The notes: generated from the letters alone by a model not told the origin. Shown: positions 5,543 through 13,679, counted from the stretch's first letter. The stretch: DNA of 14,216 nucleotides from JAWXVD01 sp044425705 (GCA_044425705.1 JAWXVD010000085.1:1-14216); one strand, 5' to 3'. Made by a program: numbers and translations.

Positions 5543-6758
5543 TATTGTTCACCGATGCCACACTAAAAGGTCCCGATTTAGGTGGATCTACCACACCCTT
5601 TTTCCAGTTTTCGTAAAATCGAATCAATTCCTTTGCGGCGTGTTCTGCATTCCATTGCCCAACAATGGTTTCATAGGCTTTCTCTGCCATAACTGCAATC
5701 TCTTCAGAATGTTCCATCAAATATATGACTTGCTTTTCAAAATCTGCATAAGAACCTTTTTTATATAACAATCCATTGCTTCCATGATTCACTAAGTATG
5801 GTGCTGCACCAACTTGGTCATTCACCACTTCTACGCAACCACTATTCATGGCTTCATTAACCACTGCGCCCCAACCTTCCAATTGGTTGCTGGTAAATAA
5901 ATGAACATGACATTTTTCCATAATTTCACGTACTTCTGTAGGTGATAAAAATCCGTACATGGTTATTTCATCTTGTAAATTAGCTTCTTGGATTTCTTCT
6001 TTTAACTGCTCTTCCATTTCCCCTCCACCGATAAAATGGATATGAAATTTATCACATTGAAATCCCGTCATTTCACTTGTTTGCAATGTTGAATTCACTG
6101 ATGATAGTGATGAAATTTTATTTTCTTCCTTCTGCCTTAACGCTTTTGCTAATCGAATGACAAATTCAGGGTGTTTTAAGGGAATAAACCTTCCTGCCCA
6201 CACCAAGTGAATCTTACCATCATCATATTTCCCTTGCTTTAACGTGTCCCATCCCATCCGTTTTGTTTCTGGAAAATAACCAAATTGAAATCTTTTATTA
6301 GGATAGGCATGGACTAATGAAAAATCTGATGCCACATAAGCTCCTGCACAAAGTAAGTATACTTGGTCTTTGTTATGGCTAGTATGGTCTTTATATTTTT
6401 TGAGTAAACCTCTTGGTGAAATAGCCTTCCACTGCCCTTCTCTATATAAGCGCTCACTAATGCGAATGGTTAGTTTATCACTTTTCAATCGATCCACTAA
6501 CAACTCTTCCTGTTCCATCCAGCCAACTAATAAAATATCACTTTCGGCAATGAGACGTTTACATTCATATTCCTGTTCATATAAAAAATTCACATAAGGA
6601 ATCGTAGTTGCATCTATGCCCCATCCCATCTGAATTCTTTCTTCTTCCATTGGCTCTGTTTGTATAAAATGATACTCATCTCCTACTAATTCAAATAATG
6701 CATTAGAAAATGGAATTTGATGATGATTGATATAATTTGAAATCATTGTAATTTTCAT
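5535..6758 (-). CDS. Family 4 (group 1) glycosyltransferase
   Basis: This is a 407-residue GT-B enzyme. The N-terminal half begins MKITMISNYINHHQIPF; the C-terminal nucleotide-sugar domain has LVWAGRFIPLKHPE (185-198), HFIGGGEMEEQL (241-252), MYGFLSPTEV (267-276) and the E-x7-E motif EGWGAVVNE (294-302). It is a retaining glycosyltransferase that should extend the lipid-linked repeat unit. The frame opens with an upstream TTG (6770), but that codon almost touches the AAGGA site; the ATG at 6758 is better placed and gives the usual GT4 start. A polar insert (about 208-232, rich in Ser/Thr/Glu) lengthens the loop between two strands. A spacer of about 120 bases with a leader repeat separates it from the gene before it. 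Confidence 0.85.
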   Translation of the reverse strand: MKITMISNYINHHQIPFSNALFELVGDEYHFIQTEPMEEERIQMGWGIDATTIPYVNFLYEQEYECKRLIAESDILLVGWMEQEELLVDRLKSDKLTIRISERLYREGQWKAISPRGLLKKYKDHTSHNKDQVYLLCAGAYVASDFSLVHAYPNKRFQFGYFPETKRMGWDTLKQGKYDDGKIHLVWAGRFIPLKHPEFVIRLAKALRQKEENKISSLSSVNSTLQTSEMTGFQCDKFHIHFIGGGEMEEQLKEEIQEANLQDEITMYGFLSPTEVREIMEKCHVHLFTSNQLEGWGAVVNEAMNSGCVEVVNDQVGAAPYLVNHGSNGLLYKKGSYADFEKQVIYLMEHSEEIAVMAEKAYETIVGQWNAEHAAKELIRFYENWKKGVVDPPKSGPFSVASVNNKR

Positions 6759-6760
6759 TC

Positions 6761-6813
6761 TAATAAGCAATCCTTTCTTTCAGTCTAGCAACTTTGGACC
6801 ACAAGGGACAAAT
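6761..6813 (-). repeat. Leader repeat D (before the GT4 at 6758)
   Basis: On the minus strand it reads ATTTGTCCC, then CAAAGTTGCTAGACTGAAAG, then AAGGATTGCTTATTA up to the ATG. It matches leader repeat A (13571-13660) over its last 35 bases and the B/C copies in the ATTTGTC and CTGAGAG blocks. It contains the ribosome site of the next gene. Just upstream, 6817-6824 and 6855-6862 could form an 8-bp stem with a 30-base loop. Confidence 0.6.
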
Positions 6814-6881
6814 CAAACTGTGAAACAGCCTTTTCAACACTCTAATAACTTTTGTTCACAGTAAAAAAGTACTAGTTATAT

Positions 6882-8204
6882 TCAACCTATCAATTGATAA
6901 ATCTCCAATAATCTTTCATAATTGGCTTCCGAATTGTGAGCCTGTAACGCCTGTGCTCTGGCATTCTTAGAAAGAAGATATGCTTTCTCTCCATCGCCCC
7001 ATAGCTCTATGACTGCTTCTGAAAGTTCCCGTTTTTTCCCCCCATGATATAAAATTCCCGTTTCTCCATGGGTAATCATACTAGGAACGCCTCCCACACT
7101 AGCCGCTATCACTGGTACACCCAAAAGCATAGCTTCCGCCACAGAATTTGGAGAATTCTCTAAAGATGATGCACAAACAAAAGTATGACTTGATAAATAT
7201 TCTTGCTTCATTTCTTCTGCACTTAATCTACCAAGTATAGAAATATGTGTGTCCAAGTTTTTCTCTTTCACCAATTGGTCTAAATATTTTCCATAGGAAG
7301 AAATTTTGATTTTTTGTTTGCATTTTTGCATCATTGATGATACTTTTTCATTGTTTTCTGCTTTTACCTTGCAAGTGTTCATAATACTATTGCCTGCCAC
7401 TACCACCTGCGCATCAGGATACACTTGCAAAATTTCTGGTAAGGCTTCTAACAAATAATGAAATCCTTTTAAAGGATAATCTGCTTGACTAAAAAATATT
7501 TTATGTTTGATACAGGTATCAAGTTGCCACTGGTCTTCATAAAATACACTGCGCATGGTTTCGTTCATTTGGTGGTAAGTTAGGTTTTCATTAATAGATA
7601 AGGCTGCCCTTTTATCAAAAGCTGTTCTACCCGTTACATGTCCCACCATGCTGAGTAATTCTATTTCATTCTCTCCACGGAGTCTAAATTTTTCTTGTTG
7701 TTGTGAAATGCTATCTTTCTTAAGTCTATCTCGAAAGGTTCTTCTCTGTTGTACTGCTTTTGGTATATCTGCCATATAAGATTTTGCACATTCACTAATA
7801 ATCCCCTGTAATCCCACTAAGATTCGCTCTGGCTGGCCGAAGGACTTTGCCATAGATAGACTATGTGGAAATTCTGTCCCAAATATATGCACAATGTCTG
7901 GTTGAAATACTGATAAGATTTCTGCAAATCTATCTTCTAGTGCTTCCTGATAAATTTCTGGTGTATCTAAATTTTCATAAAAACCAAAACAAGAAATTTC
8001 TTTCTCACCTAAGGTTATTTTTTGCTGAAAATCCTTCATATCTATACTTACAGGAAAACATACACCCAATTGGATGGTTTCATCTCGTTCCAAAATCACA
8101 CGATCCAAAGTTCCAGAAAGCCACCCTTCTCTCACGCTATACTCTTTTCCTAATTCCATAGCAATTGCAGGCAACATAATGTTACATAGCCATAATACAC
8201 GCAT
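6882..8204 (-). CDS. Family 4 (group 1) glycosyltransferase
   Basis: This is a 440-residue GT-B enzyme. It starts MRVLWLCNIMLP and has DIVHIFGTEF (103-112) in the acceptor half. The donor half has FFSQADYPLKGFHYLLEA (237-254), VVVAGNS (267-273), ILGRLSAEEM (323-332) and ENSPNSVAE (349-357) as the E-x7-E motif, followed by LLGVPVIAASVGGVPSMI. This is the textbook retaining GT4 pattern, cytoplasmic and membrane-associated. AGGAGG lies nine bases before ATG. It has leader repeats on both sides (B/C at 8236-8384 before, D at 6761-6813 after), so it looks like a unit that could have been inserted or exchanged as a cassette. The sugar transferred is unknown. Confidence 0.88.
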   Translation of the reverse strand: MRVLWLCNIMLPAIAMELGKEYSVREGWLSGTLDRVILERDETIQLGVCFPVSIDMKDFQQKITLGEKEISCFGFYENLDTPEIYQEALEDRFAEILSVFQPDIVHIFGTEFPHSLSMAKSFGQPERILVGLQGIISECAKSYMADIPKAVQQRRTFRDRLKKDSISQQQEKFRLRGENEIELLSMVGHVTGRTAFDKRAALSINENLTYHQMNETMRSVFYEDQWQLDTCIKHKIFFSQADYPLKGFHYLLEALPEILQVYPDAQVVVAGNSIMNTCKVKAENNEKVSSMMQKCKQKIKISSYGKYLDQLVKEKNLDTHISILGRLSAEEMKQEYLSSHTFVCASSLENSPNSVAEAMLLGVPVIAASVGGVPSMITHGETGILYHGGKKRELSEAVIELWGDGEKAYLLSKNARAQALQAHNSEANYERLLEIYQLIG

Positions 8205-8235
8205 GTTGTTTTCCCTCCTGTCTTAATCGTCATCG

Positions 8236-8304
8236 TAATGACCATCACATTCTCTCAGCCTAACAGTTTTGACTCGAAAAAGACAAATTGCTGGTTGCGA
8301 AATC
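8236..8304 (-). repeat. Leader repeat C (proximal of a tandem pair)
   Basis: This is a near copy of repeat B at 8318-8384, offset by 82 bases; the first 23 plus-strand bases are identical and the AGACAAATTGC block is shared. The middle differs, so the hairpin of this copy (AGCAATTTG with CAAAACTGTT) has mismatches. It ends 31 bases before the GT4 ATG at 8204, whose own AGGAGG lies between. Confidence 0.75.
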
Positions 8305-8317
8305 TTATTTTTCTCAC

Positions 8318-8384
8318 TAATGACCATCACATTCTCTCAGTTTAGCAACTTCGGTTCAAAGAGACAAATTGCCGGTTAAAAAAT
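8318..8384 (-). repeat. Leader repeat B (distal of a tandem pair)
   Basis: On the minus strand GGCAATTTGTCTC, CCGAAGTTGCTAAACTGAGAG and ATGTGATGGTCATTA follow one another, ending in GTGAGAAAAATAAG. GCAATTT and AAGTTGC can pair (7 bp, one G·U). The end resembles the start of the sugar-transferase gene (GATGGTTATTTAC then ATGAGAAAGAAG at 13569), but here the reading frame soon runs into repeat C and no gene follows. It begins 13 bases after the stop of the GT2 gene at 8398. Confidence 0.75.
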
Positions 8385-8397
8385 CACTTTCATCCTA

Positions 8398-9225
8398 CTA
8401 CCGCTTTATCAATTTATATATCCCCGTCTTCGCCTGATTATATCCCTTTGATAACTTCGGATTTTCCGCAATCCAAGTGCGCAAAGGTGCTAAAGTAAGC
8501 AGCATAACTATTTTATAACGCAAAACTTTTCCACTTCCTAGGTACTTCTTTGTAATCATTTGATGCTCTTTCGATGATTGAATGCGATTTTCTCTTGTTT
8601 CAGAAAAACCACCGCCTTCGTACTTGGCTACAATCACTGGCACATAGATTGCCTGTGCCATTTTTTCATAAATACTATATAAAAAATGCTCATAATCTGC
8701 TCTCACGCGATAAGATGCAAGATAGCCTCGTTCTGTGAATAATCTCCTATCGTAAAAACATACTTGATGGCAGGGTACATTACGATAACAGGTAAAATCA
8801 TTGATGGTAGGTGCAGAATAGACAATGGTTTTCTGAACTTCATTATATTGATTTCCGTAAAAAATAGCTGGTACTTGACTTTTATATTGTTCCATTGCTT
8901 CCATCATCCGAAGCAATACCTTATCATCATAAAATAAATCACCACAATTTAAAAATAGCAGATATCTTCCCTTAGCTTCTTCAATAGCTTGATTCATACC
9001 CTCATAAATGCTCTTGTCTTTTTTCTGTATCAGGGTAATATAGGAATATTTACACAAATATCCTTCCTCAATAAGATTTTCCACCGAACCATCTGTGGAC
9101 ATGCCATCCTTAATAATCACTTCTATGTCATTTCTTCTTTGGCTACAAATGCTCTGTATGGTAGCCTTTAACTTATCACCTGGATTTAATGATACTACAA
9201 TAATACTAAAAAAGACTGTTTCCAA
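8398..9225 (-). CDS. Family 2 glycosyltransferase (WfgS-like) with TTG start
   Basis: This 275-residue GT-A enzyme has FFSIIVVSLNPGDKL (5-19), KDGMSTDGS (39-47), KDKSIYEGMNQAIEEAKGRY (69-88) and FLNCGD (91-96), where NCGD replaces the usual DxD. The same change is seen in the WfgS-like GT2 branch, where N-[AS]-[GD]-D is common, so it need not mean loss of activity. The start is set at TTG 9225 because AGGAGG stands nine bases before it. In-frame ATGs at 9282 and 9243 have no site of their own, and the one at 9243 directly precedes AGGAGG. The gene then overlaps the polymerase gene by 20 bases, so the two are translationally coupled. The C-terminus is basic (KTGIYKLIKR), suiting membrane contact. 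Confidence 0.82.
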   Translation of the reverse strand: METVFFSIIVVSLNPGDKLKATIQSICSQRRNDIEVIIKDGMSTDGSVENLIEEGYLCKYSYITLIQKKDKSIYEGMNQAIEEAKGRYLLFLNCGDLFYDDKVLLRMMEAMEQYKSQVPAIFYGNQYNEVQKTIVYSAPTINDFTCYRNVPCHQVCFYDRRLFTERGYLASYRVRADYEHFLYSIYEKMAQAIYVPVIVAKYEGGGFSETRENRIQSSKEHQMITKKYLGSGKVLRYKIVMLLTLAPLRTWIAENPKLSKGYNQAKTGIYKLIKR

Positions 9226-10327
9226 CGCGCCATTCCTCCTCATAAAATAACCATGAATGATAGGGTAATACACGGATCCCATCAGCCGATGCCGTTCTTA
9301 AAAAGTCTAAAAAGAACAGGATACCAACTAAAACCACTGCAATGGTTGCTAATTTTTTCTTCTTTTCATCACCTATCATAGATAACATCCTAGGTACGAA
9401 TACAATTTGACTAGTCATTAAATAATATCCAAACCTAGAAATTAAAGGCAAAAACCAACAACTAGCGTAGAGTGCAATTGCTAGAATATTTAGTTTTAAA
9501 TGGAATTGATTGATTTCATCATTCTCTATTGCATCTTTATAGAAAAAAACTGCCAAGGCAACCACAGCACCACATCTGCCTATATTGCTGATGGTTGTGA
9601 GTAAATCGCTAGTTTGATCCAAATAAATAGTATCTACATAAGATGGATACAAGATCAATGCAATTTTCATAATCAAATCTTGACATAACATAACAGCACC
9701 TGACGCAACCGCCAAGACAATCACATAATATTTTTTCCATTTCATCTGTGCAATTAAGTACATAGGAATCACCACAAGTACGGATTTATGAAATAGGGCT
9801 GCAAATAAAATAGTGATAATAAACTTTCCATATTGCTTCCTTGTTACGTATTTTATAGCATATAAAGTAATCCCTAATACAAAGTAATAACGAACGGTAT
9901 TAAAGGTTCTAAAATATAATCCTAACGCCATAAACAAAAAAATACCCATTTGGAAACTAGGGCTTTGCTCATAAATAGCTTTCAAAAATACAAAGGCAAT
10001 CATAAATGCAAAAAAAGCAAACATCACTAAGTATGATGTGCTTCCTACTATAGTATATAATGTTTTTACAACAAAATTAAAACCTGGTTCCGTAACTACA
10101 TAGCCTCCAACAAAGATTTCGTGGCAAGTATTGATATAGGTTCCATAGTCATTTCCCACACCTAACCTGAACGCAGCCAATCCGAATAATAGTAAAAAAA
10201 TACTACTGATTCCAACAATATTTAATCCTTGTTGCTTCGTAATATAAGCTCCGTTTCCTTCAGGTTGCCTTTGTACTAAACTTGCCAAGCAGACTGTAAT
10301 CACTGTAATGGCTGTATATAATATCAT
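9206..10327 (-). CDS. EpsG-family polysaccharide polymerase (Wzy)
   Basis: This 373-residue protein consists mostly of membrane helices (about ten). It carries EpsG/Wzy-type marks: FRLGVGNDYGTYI (53-65), FNTVRYYFVLG (142-152, Arg146) and LFAALFHKSVLVV (174-186, His180). It should join lipid-linked repeat units on the outer face of the membrane. Assignment rests on topology plus these motifs, since Wzy proteins share little sequence. GGAAAGGG precedes the ATG at 10327. It lies between glycosyltransferase genes, downstream of the chain-length protein that controls its product length. No flippase (Wzx) is seen in the window; one is needed and should be nearby outside it. Confidence 0.8.
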   Translation of the reverse strand: MILYTAITVITVCLASLVQRQPEGNGAYITKQQGLNIVGISSIFLLLFGLAAFRLGVGNDYGTYINTCHEIFVGGYVVTEPGFNFVVKTLYTIVGSTSYLVMFAFFAFMIAFVFLKAIYEQSPSFQMGIFLFMALGLYFRTFNTVRYYFVLGITLYAIKYVTRKQYGKFIITILFAALFHKSVLVVIPMYLIAQMKWKKYYVIVLAVASGAVMLCQDLIMKIALILYPSYVDTIYLDQTSDLLTTISNIGRCGAVVALAVFFYKDAIENDEINQFHLKLNILAIALYASCWFLPLISRFGYYLMTSQIVFVPRMLSMIGDEKKKKLATIAVVLVGILFFLDFLRTASADGIRVLPYHSWLFYEEEWRVGNSLF

Positions 10328-10379
10328 AAATTTGATTTTCCCTTTCCAAACTTTATAGGCACTCTACTTTGTATGCAAA

Positions 10380-11159
10380 TCACTTACTTGCCTCTTTCAT
10401 TCCAACCTTCATCAATGCAAATGCTTTCTTCACTGGAATGGTTTCACACATCAGTTTTCTATGCTTTAATAAGAATCGTAGTGCCATAACATACTTTAAT
10501 TTACCATATAAATACACATATAAAACGCCCCGATCAAAGAAGAACTTTTCTGTATAACCTGAAAACCATGTAGATGGTCTTGGCACTTCTTTTCCAATGG
10601 TAATGGGCAATGCATAAATCTTTAAGCGATGGCTTAAACACTCTCGTAAAAACAAACTATCTTCTCCATTACTATACTTGGCTCCACCGCCAAACAATAA
10701 AGAGAAGGTAGTTCCACTTTTTCGCAATCGTTCCAGTCGAATGGCAAAACTATAGGTTGGATATCGCCCTGAGTTATAAATACGAATTCTTGTTTTTTCT
10801 TTTGTATCATAAGTTCTTCTATCTTCTGCCACATCCATATTAAATAACAACATATCAGCATCTTGATTTTCTTTAAAGGCCTGTAGAATCAATTGTGCAT
10901 ACCCATCCACATAAACAATATCTTCATCTGCAAATAAAATAATGTCGCTGTCCGCTCGCAACAATCCGTTATTTCTAGAAAGTCCCACGCCTTTTTCCGC
11001 AAAAGAATAACATGTTATAGTATTGCCATGATAATCATATTGTGTATATTCATTTTCATCACATTGATTGATAATAATGGCATCAGACTGCAAATTCATA
11101 ACCTGTGCTAATTGATTCACATCTTGATTCACTGCTGAAACTAATGTTTGTAACTTCAT
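10380..11159 (-). CDS. Family 2 (GT-A) glycosyltransferase, short form
   Basis: This 259-residue protein starts MKLQTLVSAVNQDV and has IINQCDENEY (29-38), GVGLSRNNGLLRA (57-69) and LFADEDIVY (75-83), whose acidic cluster takes the place of the DxD metal site. The C-terminal part has YSNGEDSLFLRECL, a conserved GED-type motif of GT-A enzymes. It resembles a short GT group found in Firmicutes capsule and EPS loci, whose sugar is unknown to me. The frame is open from a TTG at 11192, but AGATAGG sits nine bases before the ATG at 11159. That start context (GGTTATTTTACATG) is nearly the same as that of the sugar-transferase gene at 13569. It follows the chain-length gene after 36 bases. Confidence 0.78.
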   Translation of the reverse strand: MKLQTLVSAVNQDVNQLAQVMNLQSDAIIINQCDENEYTQYDYHGNTITCYSFAEKGVGLSRNNGLLRADSDIILFADEDIVYVDGYAQLILQAFKENQDADMLLFNMDVAEDRRTYDTKEKTRIRIYNSGRYPTYSFAIRLERLRKSGTTFSLLFGGGAKYSNGEDSLFLRECLSHRLKIYALPITIGKEVPRPSTWFSGYTEKFFFDRGVLYVYLYGKLKYVMALRFLLKHRKLMCETIPVKKAFALMKVGMKEASK

Positions 11160-11195
11160 GTAAAATAACCTATCTTTCTTATTTTCTTTCAATCA

Positions 11196-12176
11196 CTAGG
11201 AATTCTTTCCCGCTCTAGTCATATAATATTGTTTCATAAATACATCATCTGCATCCACAATCATACATCCAATCACATTACACTCTTGAATCAACAGCTG
11301 TTCTAAAGTTCTTTCTACTTGTTTTCCATTTGTCTTTCCAAAAGGAAGCAAGAGTATGGTTCCATCAGCCTCGCGAAGAGATTGGAAATCAATATCTTCC
11401 CTGTTGATTGTCACTTCTTTTAGTATTTTATTACCATTTCCACTTAAGTAATCAAGATTACAAGCCAATTCTTTTTCTAAGAATGTATTTTTTTGTTTTG
11501 TGCGAATACCTAATACCCTTACTCCAAAAAGTTTTTTCAAATCTCCTGGCACAAGAATTGTATCGTCTACGATACACAATACGAGTAATCCAAAGAAACT
11601 GATACAGAACCCTAGAATTGCTCCTAAATACAGAGCGTTTTTCCAATAAATATCCATTTTAACTTCTACAATTTCTTCACTTCTCCACATTTCAATGGTT
11701 GTAATACCACCTACTGTAGTTGCGAAATTTTCTACTGCCATTTTATAAGCCGTTTGGATTTGTTCTATAGTTTCCTTATCGGTTCCAGTGAATTTTACTG
11801 TTAAAAATCGGATATCGCCTATCATTTCTCCAGCTACACTCTCTTGAATCATTTCCTTTGTAATGGTATCTGGCAACACTGTCATAGCCGTCTCCACAAT
11901 AGGATCCATTTTTAATATACTATCCCAAGTATAGGCATTATAATAATTTTTCACATCTGCATATTCATCTGTTTCATCGAAACAAATATGATACTCTGCT
12001 TCTCCTTGATAAATAGGCTCTGGATAATTGATACGGACACTAAATTCATATAAAATCAAACCAATGACTGCCATTACCACAGTTACCACAAAGATAATCC
12101 ATATTTTTCTAAGCATCACTAAAGAGAGTCTTTTTAAATCTAATCCTTCTTCTACATATTTTTCTTTTTTAATCAA
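11196..12176 (-). CDS. Wzz/CpsC-like chain-length protein with kinase-like tail lacking a P-loop
   Basis: This 326-residue membrane protein has helices at about 24-44 and 179-203 flanking an extracytoplasmic domain, the polysaccharide co-polymerase layout that sets chain length with Wzy. After helix 2 comes VDDTILVPGDLKKLFGVRVLG (203-223), the usual Wzz/BY-kinase linker. A further 100 residues resemble pieces of a BY-kinase (LACNLDYLSG at 237-246; ADGTILLLPFGKTNGKQVER at 270-289; LEQLLIQECNVIGCMIVDAD at 291-310). No Walker A (GxxxxGKST) or Walker A' motif and no tyrosine cluster is present, so it should not be an active kinase. It may bind a partner kinase encoded elsewhere. The start is TTG at 12176, with GGTGAGG eight bases before it. 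The gap to the upstream gene is 16 bases. Confidence 0.78.
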   Translation of the reverse strand: MIKKEKYVEEGLDLKRLSLVMLRKIWIIFVVTVVMAVIGLILYEFSVRINYPEPIYQGEAEYHICFDETDEYADVKNYYNAYTWDSILKMDPIVETAMTVLPDTITKEMIQESVAGEMIGDIRFLTVKFTGTDKETIEQIQTAYKMAVENFATTVGGITTIEMWRSEEIVEVKMDIYWKNALYLGAILGFCISFFGLLVLCIVDDTILVPGDLKKLFGVRVLGIRTKQKNTFLEKELACNLDYLSGNGNKILKEVTINREDIDFQSLREADGTILLLPFGKTNGKQVERTLEQLLIQECNVIGCMIVDADDVFMKQYYMTRAGKNS

Positions 12177-12192
12177 GTTACTATCCTCACCA

Positions 12193-13569
12193 CTATTTTT
12201 TCTTTTTCATCGCTGTCACTTGTTGCTGTTCAATGCCTTCTGTACTTTCTGGCTGAATGAGAATTTTTAAGGTTAACAACATTAATTTCAAATCTAGCCA
12301 AACGGAATAGGTCTCTATATAAGATAAATCCAACTTTAATTTATCGTATGGTGTGGTATTATATTTTCCATACACCTGGGCATAACCTGCAAGCCCCGCC
12401 TTTACTTTTGTACGGAATGCAAATTCAGGCATGTCTTCTAAATACTGTGCAATAATCTGAGGTCTTTCTGGTCTAGGACCAATAAACGACATATCTCCAC
12501 TAATAATATTAAATAATTGTGGCAATTCATCAATCCGAACCATACGAATGAATTTCCCAATTGGTGTAATTCTAGAATCATTTTTCGATGCCAATCTTGC
12601 TACACCATCTTTTTCCGCATCCACCGACATACTTCTAAATTTTAAAATATAAAATTCTTTTCCATGTTTTGTACATCTAATTTGTTTATAGAGTACTGGG
12701 CCACCATCATATGCTTTAATTACAATGGCTGCAATCAACATGATTGGTGATGTAATCACTGCTAGAATCACTGCACAAAACAAATCGATACTACGCTTTG
12801 CAATTCTTTGCTCTACTGTCAATGCATCCTCGCGTATGAGACAGATAGGTGTGTCAAATAAATGCATTGATTCAGAACCCTTCACAAGTACATCTGAAAT
12901 CTTTGGCATCAAGTAAATACGAATAGATTTACTATAGCATAATTTTAATATTTTATTTCTATCTGCCGTTGAAATATCCCAAACGATAACTCCTTCATAA
13001 TGGGCGATGGCTTTTTCAATTTCATCTAGCCCAGCTTGAATATTGATACATTCTTGAATATCGAATTTATCTTTTCTACTAGCAAACTTTTCTCTAATAT
13101 CGTCGATGGAACGTTCTCCATAGATTAAAATTAATTTCCGCGGTGGAAATAATTTTTTGTATATTTTATTACAAGTAACTGCCCAAATTCCGCAGAAAAT
13201 TACTTGTGCTACAAACAGCCCTGCTATAGGTCCCACCTCTACTAACCAAACCTTCATTACCGAAAGCTGTGCATAAGTGATTACGTTAACAATCACCAAA
13301 GGCACTAATTGGGAAAAAAATACGTCTGCTGGTTTTAAATATCCTATTTTCAAACCACCATACATACTGGTTAAGAAAAACAACATAGCCAAGTAAATTG
13401 CTATCATTAAAACATGACCTCTAAAATAAAATTTAATGGCCATATTAAAAGATTCCTGTCTATGATAATATTCCACCCAAACATATGCGTACATCAAACT
13501 ATTAATGAATACTCCTAGTAAAGCTAGAAATAATATAATAATTCTCTTGATTGACTCCTTCTTTCTCAT
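12193..13569 (-). CDS. Polyprenyl-phosphate sugar-1-phosphate transferase (repeat-unit initiator)
   Basis: This 458-residue protein matches the long WbaP/EpsL-like form of bacterial sugar transferases. It has four N-terminal membrane helices, a cytoplasmic Rossmann-like part (about 143-240), a re-entrant hydrophobic segment (AVILAVITSPIMLIAAIVI, 266-284) and the catalytic domain. That domain has LYKQIRCTKHGKEFYILKFR, RIDELPQLFNIISGDMSFIG (Asp-Glu pair at 347-348) and GPRPE (364-368). It moves a sugar-1-phosphate (often Gal, Glc or a deoxy-amino sugar) from a UDP donor to undecaprenyl phosphate, the first step of the repeat unit. The frame is open from an ATG at 13581, but the ATG at 13569 has the better-spaced site (AGAGATGG, eight bases). 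The C-terminus ends in a Lys run. A leader repeat precedes it. Confidence 0.9.
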   Translation of the reverse strand: MRKKESIKRIIILFLALLGVFINSLMYAYVWVEYYHRQESFNMAIKFYFRGHVLMIAIYLAMLFFLTSMYGGLKIGYLKPADVFFSQLVPLVIVNVITYAQLSVMKVWLVEVGPIAGLFVAQVIFCGIWAVTCNKIYKKLFPPRKLILIYGERSIDDIREKFASRKDKFDIQECINIQAGLDEIEKAIAHYEGVIVWDISTADRNKILKLCYSKSIRIYLMPKISDVLVKGSESMHLFDTPICLIREDALTVEQRIAKRSIDLFCAVILAVITSPIMLIAAIVIKAYDGGPVLYKQIRCTKHGKEFYILKFRSMSVDAEKDGVARLASKNDSRITPIGKFIRMVRIDELPQLFNIISGDMSFIGPRPERPQIIAQYLEDMPEFAFRTKVKAGLAGYAQVYGKYNTTPYDKLKLDLSYIETYSVWLDLKLMLLTLKILIQPESTEGIEQQQVTAMKKKK

Positions 13570-13570
13570 G

Positions 13571-13660
13571 TAAATAACCATCTCTTTCTCTTAGTCTGGC
13601 AACTTGTAGCCCTTTCTTATTGGGAAAGGGTTTGCTCAAATAGAGACAAATTGCTAGTAA
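13571..13660 (-). repeat. Leader repeat A with nested hairpin (before the sugar transferase)
   Basis: On the minus strand GCAATTTGT (13646-13654) pairs with ACAAGTTGC (13599-13607) over 9 bp with one G·U, which pairs only in the leftward transcript. Inside it a second hairpin is formed by CCCTTTC and GAAAGGG (13610-13616 with 13624-13630). The element runs on through AGACTAAGAGAAAGAGATGG into the start codon. It shares blocks with the elements at 6761-6813, 8236-8304 and 8318-8384. No T-run follows the inner hairpin, so it is not an intrinsic terminator. Confidence 0.65.
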
Positions 13661-13679
13661 AAAAATAAAATTTTTTCGC

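Noticed and set aside
6817..6862. 8-bp inverted repeat as a terminator between the two GT4 genes
   Set aside because: The loop is about 30 bases and no T-run follows on the transcribed strand, so it does not look like an intrinsic terminator; an attenuator role is possible but unsupported.
8236..8384. CTGAGAG boxes in the leader repeats as a TPP riboswitch
   Set aside because: Only the short CTGAGA string matches; the other conserved TPP blocks and junction layout are absent, and the neighbours have nothing to do with thiamine.
8236..8384. Tandem repeats as a CRISPR array
   Set aside because: There are only two imperfect copies, with sequence differences inside the repeat and no uniform spacers or cas genes.
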